A DNA stretch of 64,000 nt from Nitrospirota bacterium. Its GTDB lineage: Bacteria; Nitrospirota; Leptospirillia; Leptospirillales; Leptospirillaceae. Shown one piece after another: positions 47,566-56,118 of the stretch; the stretch's first letter is position 1; the number at the start of each line of letters is the position of its first letter. The notes beneath the pieces were generated by a model that ran no database searches, was not told where the DNA came from, and saw only the letters and a program-made list of their open reading frames with translations. Location of the stretch: assembly GCA_021785195.1 (NCBI GenBank), contig JAJYGC010000022.1, positions 57,774-121,773 on the forward strand, given 5' to 3'. A program made the translations under genes and the position numbers.

Positions 47566-47765
47566 GAAACGCATTAAAAAGGAGGGCGGAAAAGGAAGGA
47601 ATCAAGATGTGGGATCTGGTGGAACGAATCCTGAAAGAATCTCTAATAAGTCCGTGTCAACATATGCCGTCAGGGCTATTCATAAGCTTGAAAATAGCTT
47701 TATCTGTGGCCGTTTCCCTGCTGCCGTTTTGCCGTCACGGTGCCGTTCTGAGAATCAGAAAATAG
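47562..47765 (+). CDS. Possible small RHH-type fragment
   Basis: A TTG start overlaps the previous stop. The first 30 residues (RNALKRRAEKEGIKMWDLVE plus RILKESL) look like the helices of a CopG-type protein. The rest runs into the TGCCGT repeat region and has no character, so it may be a truncated or chance frame. Confidence 0.25.
   Translation: MRNALKRRAEKEGIKMWDLVERILKESLISPCQHMPSGLFISLKIALSVAVSLLPFCRHGAVLRIRK
47707..47751 (+). repeat. Iterated TGCCGT units near the right att site
   Basis: A GGCCGT (47708) and TGCCGT at 47722, 47730 and 47741 form a short array whose last part (47729-47751) matches the left copy at 44548-44570. It is placed 106 bases from the tRNA end. Probable integrase arm sites, by position. 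Confidence 0.45.
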
Positions 47766-47856
47766 AGTATTTTTGGGTCTTCGGGAGCATACAAAAGTCA
47801 ACAGGATTATACGACTAAATTTATTTGTCTGGTATGGATATTTCGATGATAAGGAA

Positions 47857-47933
47857 TGGTGCCCCCGGGGTGACTCGAACACCCGGCACAAGGTTTAGGA
47901 AACCTCTGCTCTGTCCGCCTGAGCTACGGGGGC
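47857..47933 (-). tRNA. tRNA-Arg (anticodon CCU)
   Basis: Read on the minus strand from 47933 it folds into a full cloverleaf. The acceptor GCCCCCG pairs with CGGGGGC, the D stem is GCTC/GAGC, the anticodon stem is GAGGT/ACCTT with loop TTCCTAA (anticodon CCT), the variable loop is GTGCC and the T stem is GGGTG/CACCC with loop TTCGAGT. Discriminator A and an encoded CCA follow. The 3' 51 bases are duplicated at 44418-44468. Confidence 0.96.
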
Positions 47934-48423
47934 ATTTTGGTGAAGACCGAAAGGGAAGGGAGCCAAAACGACCCTGGCCATTATCATTGGATCATTGTGG
48001 ATCATGATGAATGCCATGATGAATGTCATCATTATGAATGCCATCATTATGAATGGTTGACCGAAAAGACCTGTCCAGAGCCATGGCAAAGGCTGGAATA
48101 TAGCATAGGATCCCAAACCAGCACAATCATGCCATCACGCTTGGTCAAAATCGGATTTTTCGGGACCAGCTGTCTTGGGAACCATGCTTGAAGCCCACTG
48201 AAGGGAGCTTCACAACGACCAAGGCGGGCCTGGACAAAACCCGAACAGGTTCCCGGCCAGTTCATCGACCGGGGACCTGTTTGTTCAGTCATTCATGCAT
48301 GCGTGATGCTTGGGTTCAAGGGTGTTGGTGGAAACGTTCAGAAGGGGAGAGACAACTCACAGACACCAATCACAGGCACCTGCGGTCAAAGACGAAGCCC
48401 TGACCAGCAGGGTGAACGCGGGA
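47934..48423. other. Gene-free region upstream of tRNA-Arg
   Basis: About 490 bases with no credible gene. It must hold the tRNA promoter and contains the imperfect tandem repeat at 48006-48056. Frames crossing the repeat encode only low-complexity peptide. Confidence 0.5.
48006..48056. repeat. Imperfect short tandem repeat (TGAATG units)
   Basis: TGAATG recurs at 48008, 48020, 48035 and 48050, spaced 12, 15 and 15 bases, inside units of the form GATGAATGCCAT and CATTATGAATGCCAT. Only about four units. Confidence 0.6.
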
Positions 48424-48594
48424 TCACCCAATATTGGGACCGTACCAGGTCCCGTTGCAGTCGATGCAAATATAATCGCCGTCCACAGACATCATCGGAT
48501 CCCCGCAGAAGGGACAGTCCGGCCCGTCCCTTTTCGGGATCACCAGCGGCAATTCAAAGTCATCCATCGGATCAATTTCTTCATCGGAAGCCAT
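48424..48594 (-). CDS. 56-residue zinc-ribbon protein
   Basis: On the minus strand an ATG at 48594 opens a 56-residue frame. It starts ASDEEIDPMDDFELPLVIPK, continues GPDCPFCGDPMMSVDGDY and ends with ICIDCNGTWYGPNIG. Two CxxC pairs 17 residues apart (CPFC and CIDC) make a classic zinc ribbon, with an acidic N-terminal tail. AAAGGA lies nine bases upstream. The family is not recognised; such proteins bind nucleic acid, RNA polymerase or other proteins. Confidence 0.7.
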   Translation of the reverse strand: MASDEEIDPMDDFELPLVIPKRDGPDCPFCGDPMMSVDGDYICIDCNGTWYGPNIG

Positions 48595-48702
48595 ATCCTG
48601 AAATCCTTTCCTGAATCGGGATCAAGTTTACTCACATGAGATGATCAAGGGTAACACAGCCGATTGGGTCAAAACAAAACAGATGTACTGGCTCGGGGGA
48701 TG

Positions 48703-50046
48703 TCAGGGGATCTGAGCGCTGGAGGAGGGGGAAATGCTGGCCTGGATTTCGGGGTGAACCCGCCGGTAATAGCGGACAATGCCCCGGTAGAGCGCCAATG
48801 ACACATGCTCGCGATAGGTTTCGCTCATCATGATCCGGGCGTCCTTGGTGTTGCTCAGGAAATTGATTTCGGTCAGGGCCGCCGGCATCGCGGTGCCCAT
48901 GATCACATAGAAAGGGGCCTGACGGATTCCCAGGTCGCGCACCCCGTCAAAATGGCCCACCAGCGTATCGGAAAGGGAGCGATCGAGATCCTGGGCAAAT
49001 TCCCAGGAACTCTTCTTTTTATGATTGACCCTCAGGGTCAGGAGGATCGACCCCAGGTCCCCGTGGGAAAGGCCCAGCTCGCTGTTTTCCCGGGAGGCGA
49101 CCTTTTCGGCCCTGTCATTGCTCGAATGCAAGTTAAGCAGGAATGTTTCGATCCCACGGACGGAAGGGTTCGGGTCGGAATTGGCGTGAATGGAGAGAAA
49201 AAGATCCCCCTTCATCCGGTTGGCCATCCGGGTCCGCTCCTTGAGCGGAATGAAAACATCCTGATCCCGGGTCAGAAACACCCTGAACCGGCTATCTGCC
49301 TGGAGGCGCCGGGCCAGTCTCTTGGCAATGTCCAGCACCAGGTCCTTTTCACAGATTCCGTTGACCGAGGTGGTTCCACAATCCTTTCCCCCGTGCCCCG
49401 GATCCAGCACGACCTTGAACGGGCCGGACCGTTCCGCAAACTGGACCGGCCGGACATCATGGGAGGGAAGAGCGGAAACCAAAGGGGAGGGAACGGGAGG
49501 GGCGGGTTGATTCTGGCTCAGTTTTTTCCCCGGAATCACATAAACCTTCTGGCCTGGCTTCGATCGCGGGGCAGTGTCCTTTTTTGTGGCCGCAGGAGAG
49601 GCCGCCTTTGCGGCAGGGGAGGCGAAAAACGGGAAGTCCACAACGATCCGTTCGGGGTTCTTCAGCGTCAGGAAGTGGGGAGTCGATCCCGAAATCCCCC
49701 CTTCGACGGTCAGGAGGGTTTCCTGTCCACTGGCCCTGTAGCGGATCGTGATCTCTTTCAGGTGCGCCTTGAGGGAAGGGGACTGGGGCACCAGTTTCCG
49801 GCGAAGGGAGGGAGAGGGCATGACCCCTTTCAGGCTCAGGGTCCCTTGCTTGCCGGGGGTGTAGACCGGGGGAGCTTTCGGGGCACAGTCCAGAACGGCC
49901 ACGAGCCGGACCTTATCCGCATGCAGTCCGACACGCAACGTCTTGATGAATCCGATCCTGTCCTGGGCATAACCCCGTGTGGACAGGCCCGGACCCAGCA
50001 GAACAAACGAGAGGGAGAGCATCAGGGCCAGCGTTCTCATCCGCAC
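48703..50046 (-). CDS. N-acetylmuramoyl-L-alanine amidase, AmiC-like
   Basis: A 447-residue exported amidase that cuts the peptide from the peptidoglycan glycan strand, usually at cell separation. A signal peptide (about 1-27) precedes an AMIN targeting domain (about 28-140). A proline/lysine-rich linker with KVYVIPGKKL leads to an Amidase_3 domain (about 210-440) with His218 in LDPGHGGKD, LFLSIHANSDP and the C-terminal catalytic glutamate in LTEINFLSN. The GTG at 50046 has AAAGGA upstream; the ATG at 50040 is an alternative. Transcribed alone. Confidence 0.92.
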   Translation of the reverse strand: MRMRTLALMLSLSFVLLGPGLSTRGYAQDRIGFIKTLRVGLHADKVRLVAVLDCAPKAPPVYTPGKQGTLSLKGVMPSPSLRRKLVPQSPSLKAHLKEITIRYRASGQETLLTVEGGISGSTPHFLTLKNPERIVVDFPFFASPAAKAASPAATKKDTAPRSKPGQKVYVIPGKKLSQNQPAPPVPSPLVSALPSHDVRPVQFAERSGPFKVVLDPGHGGKDCGTTSVNGICEKDLVLDIAKRLARRLQADSRFRVFLTRDQDVFIPLKERTRMANRMKGDLFLSIHANSDPNPSVRGIETFLLNLHSSNDRAEKVASRENSELGLSHGDLGSILLTLRVNHKKKSSWEFAQDLDRSLSDTLVGHFDGVRDLGIRQAPFYVIMGTAMPAALTEINFLSNTKDARIMMSETYREHVSLALYRGIVRYYRRVHPEIQASISPSSSAQIP

Positions 50047-50394
50047 CAGTGTGTCCTTTCCTGTAAAACCATGTATCAGAATGAAAAATACCAAGATCCT
50101 CAACTGACAAGGCCCAATCTAGACCATTTCCAGAAAAAGAACAAGAAAATTTTAACACCCGCCTGCCCCGAACGCCCCGGCTCCCCCCTCGAAGCCTCAG
50201 ATCATTAACCTATTTGCAGACTTCCCGGCCCACCCCAAGCCTTCCCATCCCTCCCCAGACCCCTCCCTGATCGAAAACCGTGATCCCGGTCATGGATTTT
50301 TCACAACAACCATGCAGGGTTTGCAGAGTTTTCCCAAAATTGATACTCTCCGATAGAGGATATTCCGTTAAGGAACCTATGGAGATGATCGGTC
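50047..50394. other. Intergenic region between divergent amiC-like and DUF488 genes
   Basis: About 350 bases without a gene; it should contain both divergent promoters. On the plus strand TTGCAG at 50321-50326 with TACTCT at 50344-50349 (17-base spacing) is a plausible but weak pair, 45 bases before 50395. Confidence 0.4.
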
Positions 50395-50781
50395 ATGACT
50401 CGGATCGTTGAGATCCAACGGATTTATGACCCGACTCCCCCCGGTCCCACTCGAAGCCGCATTCTGGTGGATCGTCTCTGGCCGAGAGGAGTTTCACGGG
50501 AAAAGGCCGCCATTGATTTTTGGGCCAAGGACTGGGCGCCATCCGATGCGCTCCGCATCTTTTTCCATGCCCACCCCGAAGGCTTTCAGGAATTTCAACG
50601 GCAATACCGCGCCGAACTCCTCACCCAAAAGGGAGTCATTCTGGAACAGCTCGAACCCTATCTTGCCCATCCCGTCCTTCTCCTCTTTGCTTCCCGGAAC
50701 ACTCGGGAAAACAATGCGGTTGTCCTGAAAGACGCGCTTTCTGACTGGCTGGGCCAATCCGGACACAAGACCGCTTCCTGA
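50395..50781 (+). CDS. DUF488 family protein (YeaO-like)
   Basis: A 128-residue cytoplasmic protein with the family signature RILVDRLWPRGVSREKAAID followed by FWAKDWAPSDALR, and LLLFASRNTRENNAVVLKDAL near the C terminus. The biochemical role of DUF488 is not established. Its stop shares a base with the start of the next gene, so the pair is co-transcribed. Confidence 0.88.
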   Translation: MTRIVEIQRIYDPTPPGPTRSRILVDRLWPRGVSREKAAIDFWAKDWAPSDALRIFFHAHPEGFQEFQRQYRAELLTQKGVILEQLEPYLAHPVLLLFASRNTRENNAVVLKDALSDWLGQSGHKTAS

Positions 50782-52952
50782 TGAAGACCGCGGGGCTCCC
50801 CCCCATCCGTCCGGGGTCAATCGTATCTTTGTTGGTTTCTTCGTTGGTGCCTTCATTTTCACGGTTTTCATTTTTCTTCCTCTTCCTGACGGTCTTTTCG
50901 TTCCGGTCGTTCCCGGCCACGATCTCTTTTGCTCCGCCCCCGGCCCAGGCGGCCTCCAAGGCCTCTCTCATTCCTGCCCTTCAGATGCCGAACGTTCCGA
51001 TCATCCAGCAGGGGATCGCGCCGGAGACCCCCAAGGTTTCCGACGCTTCCCTCCAGATCGCCTATTCCGAAGGCATGGCGGATCTGAACAACGGAAAGTA
51101 CCAGCAGGCCCTCCAGACCTTCCAGAACATTCTTCTGGACAATCCGGCCGACAAGATCCCGATGGAGGTCTATCTGGCCCTGGCCCGGACCTATCGGCTC
51201 CTCAAGGCTCCGGACCGGTCCGTCGTGACCCTCCTGCCCCTCCTGAAGTCCCAGTACCTTGCCATGTCAGACCTGAAGACAAAGCAAAAATTCATGTTCG
51301 AACTGGGCATTTCCGATGCCCTGCTCCACAACGATGCCGGAACCGTGCATTTTCTGATCCCCGTCTTTCCGCTCCTTGAGAAGCCCTCGGAGATCCTGAA
51401 CGCTTCCATGGCCCTCGTGTCCTATTTCGAGAAGAATGACCCGCTGGAGGGAACGATCCTCCTGGGAAACGCCATCGACCGGCTGGATCCGGTTTCCCAG
51501 AAAAAGATCCTGTCGCTGACGATCGACCTGATCCACGACCATCTCCATCAACCCCAGGATCTTCAGTCGGTCGAAAACACCTTTCCCCACGAGTTTCCCG
51601 GAGACTATGCCCTCTTCCGGATGGGGCTGATCGAGGTCGAACAGAACCAGCCGGACCAGGCGGAACGGACATTCCTGAAGATCCTGTCGAACTATCCGTC
51701 CTCCCTGTTTTCCTCGGCGGTCCAGGAAAGGCTGAACCATCTCTCCTTTCCGGAAGGCTCCCCGAAGGTCGTCATGATCCTTCCGTTTCTTTCGGACCGG
51801 ATCCGGGGCGCCTTCGCACGCTCGATCCTCTCGGGAATCGATCTTTTCATGGCCCGCCCGGCCGAAACATCTGGACCCGACACCCCGTTTCCCCTGGTCG
51901 TCCGATTCTCCAAGAATGGTCCCGCCTACAGGACAACATTTCGGACGCTGGAAAAACACTTCAGGGTCCTGGCCCTGGTGGGGCCATTTTTCTCCGATGA
52001 CCTGAATGCGGCCCAGAAAACGCTCGAGGACAGGAAATTCCTGTCGATCACCCCCACGCTGCCCCCCCGGAAAAACCTGACCGTTCTTTACAGCACCGCC
52101 ACCTTGCCGGAGATGATGGCCGCGGCGGCGGCCATCGGAACCAGCAAATGGGTGCAGTCACCCAATGCCGTGGTCCTTTATCCTTCGGGCCCCTATGGAA
52201 AAATGGCGGCCGTGACGTACGAAAGGGTCCTCGGGACGTTGGGGGGGAAGCTATTGTCTTCCTTCAGTTACCGGTCGGACAGGGCGGATCACCAGACCTC
52301 CCTGGATACCTTGCGGAAAATGGGAAAGGTGTTGACGATCGGCGGGGATGCGCCGCTTCCCCCAGGACTGACCAAAATCTCGACGGATATCATGTCCCAG
52401 GACGGAAAAACCTATTTTCTCAACACCACCATGAGTGCCGGAAAACCGATCCGCTCCCTTTTCCTTCCGTCTTTCAACACGGTTTACATCCCGGACACAT
52501 CGATGCACCCGGCAGCGATCCTTCGGGAACTGGCCTACAAGAACATCCAGAACATCACCGTGTTCGGGAACGAAACATTTCTGACGACCAAGGGGCTTTC
52601 AGGCATTGAAGACCTCCATGATGCCGTCTATGCGACCGGCGTCTCTCCGGGCAACGGCCCTTACGCCACAGGGATCTCCAACCAAAAACGCAAGTCCGCC
52701 AGCCTGTTTGCCCTCCAGACCTTTGACGCCCTTTCCATTCTGGAAAAGGCGCTCTCCCGGGGGGCGAACGACAACAACGCTGTCCTGGACCAGATCAAGA
52801 GCCATCCCGTTTTTCTGGGCGCCTCCGGAACCATCACCTGGGACGGCCCCGGCAAATACAGGAAGACCATCGGCATTTTTCGGTTGACAAGAAATCGGTG
52901 GATACCATCTGATACAGTGGAAGTCACATACCCCGTCAATCCATCCAGATAG
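50781..52952 (+). CDS. TPR plus periplasmic-binding-protein-fold protein, LpoA/LivK-like
   Basis: A 723-residue exported protein. A long hydrophobic N terminus (about 15-58, ending PAQAASKA) acts as a signal peptide or anchor. A TPR-like helical domain (about 85-320) contains AYSEGMADLNNGKYQQALQTFQNIL. It is followed by a type 1 periplasmic-binding fold (about 330-700) starting KVVMILPFLSDRIRGAFARSILSGIDL. This order resembles LpoA, the outer-membrane activator of penicillin-binding protein 1A, but no lipobox cysteine is seen. Near an amidase gene, a cell-envelope role is reasonable. Overlaps the DUF488 gene by one base. Confidence 0.75.
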   Translation: MKTAGLPPIRPGSIVSLLVSSLVPSFSRFSFFFLFLTVFSFRSFPATISFAPPPAQAASKASLIPALQMPNVPIIQQGIAPETPKVSDASLQIAYSEGMADLNNGKYQQALQTFQNILLDNPADKIPMEVYLALARTYRLLKAPDRSVVTLLPLLKSQYLAMSDLKTKQKFMFELGISDALLHNDAGTVHFLIPVFPLLEKPSEILNASMALVSYFEKNDPLEGTILLGNAIDRLDPVSQKKILSLTIDLIHDHLHQPQDLQSVENTFPHEFPGDYALFRMGLIEVEQNQPDQAERTFLKILSNYPSSLFSSAVQERLNHLSFPEGSPKVVMILPFLSDRIRGAFARSILSGIDLFMARPAETSGPDTPFPLVVRFSKNGPAYRTTFRTLEKHFRVLALVGPFFSDDLNAAQKTLEDRKFLSITPTLPPRKNLTVLYSTATLPEMMAAAAAIGTSKWVQSPNAVVLYPSGPYGKMAAVTYERVLGTLGGKLLSSFSYRSDRADHQTSLDTLRKMGKVLTIGGDAPLPPGLTKISTDIMSQDGKTYFLNTTMSAGKPIRSLFLPSFNTVYIPDTSMHPAAILRELAYKNIQNITVFGNETFLTTKGLSGIEDLHDAVYATGVSPGNGPYATGISNQKRKSASLFALQTFDALSILEKALSRGANDNNAVLDQIKSHPVFLGASGTITWDGPGKYRKTIGIFRLTRNRWIPSDTVEVTYPVNPSR

Positions 52953-52989
52953 ACCCGGGACAACCCGCCATCGATCCAGGAGACCGCGC

Positions 52990-53721
52990 GTGCTGCATTT
53001 CAATTCCGGAATGGATTTTCTTGCCCAGACAGGCTTCCAGCTCACTACCGTCGGAATCCCCCTTCTGCTGGCGGTCACCCTTCATGAAGTGGCCCACGGA
53101 GCCGTGGCGGACCGGATGGGAGACCACACGGCCAGACTGCTGGGCCGCCTGACACTGAACCCTTTTCCCCACGTGGATCCGTTCGGAACGGTCCTCCTCC
53201 CGCTCATGCTCTATTTTTCCCATTCCGGGATGATGTTCGGGTATGCCAAGCCCGTTCCGATCAACCCGAACAATTTTGGACATCCACGAAGGGACATGGC
53301 CTTCGTGGCCATGGCGGGGCCTCTCTCAAACCTTCTCCAGGCCCTGGTCTACATGAGCCTCCTGCACAGTTTCCTGACGGGAATTTCCGGCGTATCATGG
53401 TTTGAAAGTTCAGCCTTGGGAACGGAAGTGGGACGGATCATCATCGCCTTGTTCAGAATGGGCATCATCGTCAACATCATCCTGTTCGTCTTCAACCTGA
53501 TCCCGCTTCCACCCCTGGACGGAGGGAGGGTGCTGGCCGGAATCCTCCCGCTCAAGGGCGCGGAAATCATGGCCCGGATCGAGCCTTACGGGATCTGGAT
53601 CCTGTTTGGGCTCATCTTTCTGGATCCCTATCTCGGGATCCTCTCCCGGTTCGTGTGGCCGGAAATGGATGCCCTGACCCAAGTGCTCATGGCCTGGGCG
53701 ACAAGCCCGGCCTTCTCCTGA
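52990..53721 (+). CDS. Site-2 protease family membrane metalloprotease
   Basis: A 243-residue integral membrane protein of the M50 family, small cytoplasm-facing type without PDZ domains. The zinc motif HEVAH is at 32-36 in TLHEVAHGAVADRMGD, and the third ligand is the aspartate in NLIPLPPLDGGRVLAG. MAGPLSNLLQAL is a further family landmark. About five to six spans. GTG at 52990 follows AGGAG; an ATG seven codons later is possible. It lies between the LpoA-like gene and trpS, 30 bases from the latter. Confidence 0.9.
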   Translation: MLHFNSGMDFLAQTGFQLTTVGIPLLLAVTLHEVAHGAVADRMGDHTARLLGRLTLNPFPHVDPFGTVLLPLMLYFSHSGMMFGYAKPVPINPNNFGHPRRDMAFVAMAGPLSNLLQALVYMSLLHSFLTGISGVSWFESSALGTEVGRIIIALFRMGIIVNIILFVFNLIPLPPLDGGRVLAGILPLKGAEIMARIEPYGIWILFGLIFLDPYLGILSRFVWPEMDALTQVLMAWATSPAFS

Positions 53722-53751
53722 ACAATCCAACAGAACGGATCGTCTGAACCG

Positions 53752-54846
53752 ATGAACGGAGACCCATTGGAACCGGCACAGCCGTACGGGCTGGCTGCCG
53801 CTTCGGAAGAGAAAAAAACAGAGGCCACGGAAGACCTGAATGTTCCCATCCGCCGCATTGTCAGCGGGATCCAGCCTTCGGGCAAGCTGCACCTGGGCAA
53901 CTACATGGGGGCCCTCAAAAACTGGATCGAACTGCAGGATCGCTACGAATGCTTTTTTTTCATCGCGGACTGGCACGCCCTGTCGACCAACTACGAAAAC
54001 ACCTCCCTCTTGCGGGACAACATCCGGAACATGCTTTTCGACTGGCTGGCCCTGGGACTGGATCCGGAAAAATGCACCATATTCCTTCAGTCGGACGTCC
54101 TCGAACACGGCGAGCTGAACCTCCTGCTCGGAATGATCACACCCGTTTCCTGGCTGCTCCGGAATCCGACCTACAAGGACCAGCAGGAACAGATCGAATC
54201 GAGGAACCTGGCCACCTTCGGATTCCTGGGCTACCCGGTCCTGATGGCCGCGGACATCCTTTTGTACCGGGCCGACCACGTCCCGGTCGGACTCGACCAG
54301 CTTCCCCATCTTGAGCTCACCCGGGAAATCGCCCGCAGGCTCCACCATCTCTATGGACCCTGCGTTCCGGAACCGCTCCCGCTCCTGACGCCCACACCGA
54401 AACTGCTGGGCCTCGACGGGCGCAAGATGAGCAAAAGCTATGACAACTGCATCTACATCTCGGACAGCGCCGAACTCGTCTGGGAGAAAATCAGGACCAT
54501 GATGACCGATCCCCAGAGGGTCCGGCGATCGGATCCCGGGGACCCCGGAAAATGCCCCGTCTTCAATCTCCATGGGTCGTTCACCGGAGAGGAGGCGCGC
54601 AAGGAGATCGATCTGGGGTGCCGCACCGCGGGGATCGGGTGCGTCGACTGCAAAAAGATTTTGCTCGGAAACATCGAGCAGCTTCTGGCGCCGGCCCGGC
54701 AGAAACGAAAAGAAATGGAAGGGAACATGACCCGTCTCCGTTCGATTCTGGAAGCGGGGGCCCAATCGGCCCAAAAGGAAGCCGGCAAGACACTCCACCT
54801 CATCAGGGAGGCCATGAAGCTTCCGGAGAAGCATCTCTTTGGGTGA
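53752..54846 (+). CDS. trpS: Tryptophan-tRNA ligase
   Basis: Charges tRNA-Trp. The class I Rossmann fold has the HIGH-type motif H47-LGN50 in GIQPSGKLHLGNYMG and KMSKS at 225-229. The ATG at 53752 gives an acidic, non-conserved N-terminal extension of about 30 residues before the usual VSGIQPSG, so a later start is possible, though no better ribosome site was found. An otherwise normal length. The 3' end overlaps the glutamate dehydrogenase start. Confidence 0.95.
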   Translation: MNGDPLEPAQPYGLAAASEEKKTEATEDLNVPIRRIVSGIQPSGKLHLGNYMGALKNWIELQDRYECFFFIADWHALSTNYENTSLLRDNIRNMLFDWLALGLDPEKCTIFLQSDVLEHGELNLLLGMITPVSWLLRNPTYKDQQEQIESRNLATFGFLGYPVLMAADILLYRADHVPVGLDQLPHLELTREIARRLHHLYGPCVPEPLPLLTPTPKLLGLDGRKMSKSYDNCIYISDSAELVWEKIRTMMTDPQRVRRSDPGDPGKCPVFNLHGSFTGEEARKEIDLGCRTAGIGCVDCKKILLGNIEQLLAPARQKRKEMEGNMTRLRSILEAGAQSAQKEAGKTLHLIREAMKLPEKHLFG

Positions 54847-56062
54847 CATCGTCGATTCCATCGTTCCCGAAACACTGGATCGCCTCGGCGTCTCAAGTGC
54901 CCTCGAGGAGCGCCTGATGCGGGTTGAGCGCTCCCTGGAATCTCTGATTCCCCTGGAGCTGGATTCGGGGGAGCGGGTCTATTTCCAGGGGTTCCGGGTC
55001 CAGCACAACAGCGCCCTCGGGCCCTACAAGGGGGGCATTCGATTCCATCCCTCCGTCACGGCGGAGGAGCTCGCCGCCATGGCCCGTCTCATGACCTGGA
55101 AGTGTTCCCTCATGGAACTTCCGTTCGGAGGGGCCAAGGGGGGAATCGCCGTCGACCCCCAACCGCTTTCCCCCGGAGAGCGGTTGCGCCTCTCCCGGGA
55201 ATACCTGTTCCGGATGTATCCGGTTTTGGGCCCGGACACCGACATCCCGGCTCCCGACATCAATACGGATTCGGAAACCATGGGATGGATGGCCGATGCG
55301 TTTTCCAAAAGGAGCGGAACGTGGCGGCCGGATGCCTTGACCGGAAAGCCCGTCTGCCTGGGAGGGCTCGCGTTTCGGGAAGAGGCGACCGGCTTCGGCG
55401 CCGCCGAAGTGATTTCGGGTTTTTTCCAGAAAGAGTCCGGAAAGGGGCATCCCTCCTGTTCGATCGAGGGATTCGGCAATGTCGGACAACACCTTGCCCT
55501 CCAACTGGCCGAGCGGGGGTTCCGGATCCTGTGCGTTTCCGACAGCCGGGGGGCCATCGCCAATCCCGGAGGCCTCGACATCGGCACGCTTTCCCGGCTC
55601 AAGGGGCAGACCGGACACCTGAACCATCCGACCCTGGGAGAGGTCTTCACCCCCGACGGAATCGACCGGATCGACGTGGATTATTTCATTCCGGCCGCCT
55701 TGCCCCGATCCATTTCTCCGGATCGTGCCAAGAGGCTTTCCTGCCGACATGTCGTCGAAGCGGCAAACGCCCCCGTCACCCCGGAAGGAGAGAAAATTCT
55801 GCTGGAACGGGGGATCCCCGTCCTCCCGGACATTCTTGTCAATGCCGGGGGAGTTACCGTATCGTACTTCGAGTGGCTCGGAAACCGATCCGGAGACAGA
55901 CAAGACAACGACCGGGTCAGGGATGCCCTTTCCACCCGGATGGTGCGCATTGCGCAAGAGGTGATGGATCGCGCCAAACGCGAGGGCAGGACCCTCCGTG
56001 AGGCGGCCTACCTGATTGCCGTCAACCGGGTGGCGGTAGCCCAGAGCGCCCGCGAAGGGTGA
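54839..56062 (+). CDS. gdhA: Glutamate dehydrogenase (Glu/Leu/Phe/Val family)
   Basis: Interconverts glutamate with 2-oxoglutarate and ammonium using NAD(P). The 407-residue hexamer-type enzyme has the substrate site PYKGGIRFH (Lys64), Lys88 and the signature LPFGGAKGGIAVDP with catalytic Lys100. The dinucleotide motif is GFGNVGQHLA, and VVEAANAPVTPEGE follows. The TTG at 54839 overlaps trpS by eight bases. Another member of the dehydrogenase family acting on branched-chain amino acids is less likely given the length and motifs. Confidence 0.92.
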   Translation: MGDIVDSIVPETLDRLGVSSALEERLMRVERSLESLIPLELDSGERVYFQGFRVQHNSALGPYKGGIRFHPSVTAEELAAMARLMTWKCSLMELPFGGAKGGIAVDPQPLSPGERLRLSREYLFRMYPVLGPDTDIPAPDINTDSETMGWMADAFSKRSGTWRPDALTGKPVCLGGLAFREEATGFGAAEVISGFFQKESGKGHPSCSIEGFGNVGQHLALQLAERGFRILCVSDSRGAIANPGGLDIGTLSRLKGQTGHLNHPTLGEVFTPDGIDRIDVDYFIPAALPRSISPDRAKRLSCRHVVEAANAPVTPEGEKILLERGIPVLPDILVNAGGVTVSYFEWLGNRSGDRQDNDRVRDALSTRMVRIAQEVMDRAKREGRTLREAAYLIAVNRVAVAQSAREG

Positions 56063-56118
56063 TATGATACACAGGTGTCCACGAAGCTCAGACCCCGTCA
56101 ATATACAAAGGAAATCCC

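Larger units (their letters stand above)
44418..47933. mobile_element. Small integrated element (remnant) at tRNA-Arg(CCU)
   Basis: About 3.5 kb bounded by an intact tRNA-Arg gene at the right and a 51-base exact copy of its 3' part at the left, the hallmark of tyrosine-integrase insertion. Inside are a broken integrase, two overlapping tiny membrane proteins, a ribbon-helix-helix-like protein and a 321-residue protein with a terminase-like segment. The interior is visibly more AT-rich than the chromosome. The integrase lies at the end far from the intact tRNA, opposite to the common arrangement. Confidence 0.8.

Noticed and set aside
48006..48056. CRISPR-like array
   Set aside because: Repeat units are only 12-15 bases, imperfect and without unique spacers; no cas genes in the window.
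47937..48191. Frame encoding a repeated His/Glu/Cys peptide (DECHDECHHYECHHYE)
   Set aside because: The repetition comes from the DNA tandem repeat at 48006-48056; the remaining sequence has no character.
53410..54861. 483-codon frame antisense to the S2P-like and trpS genes
   Set aside because: Spans two clearly coding genes on the other strand and shows no domain.
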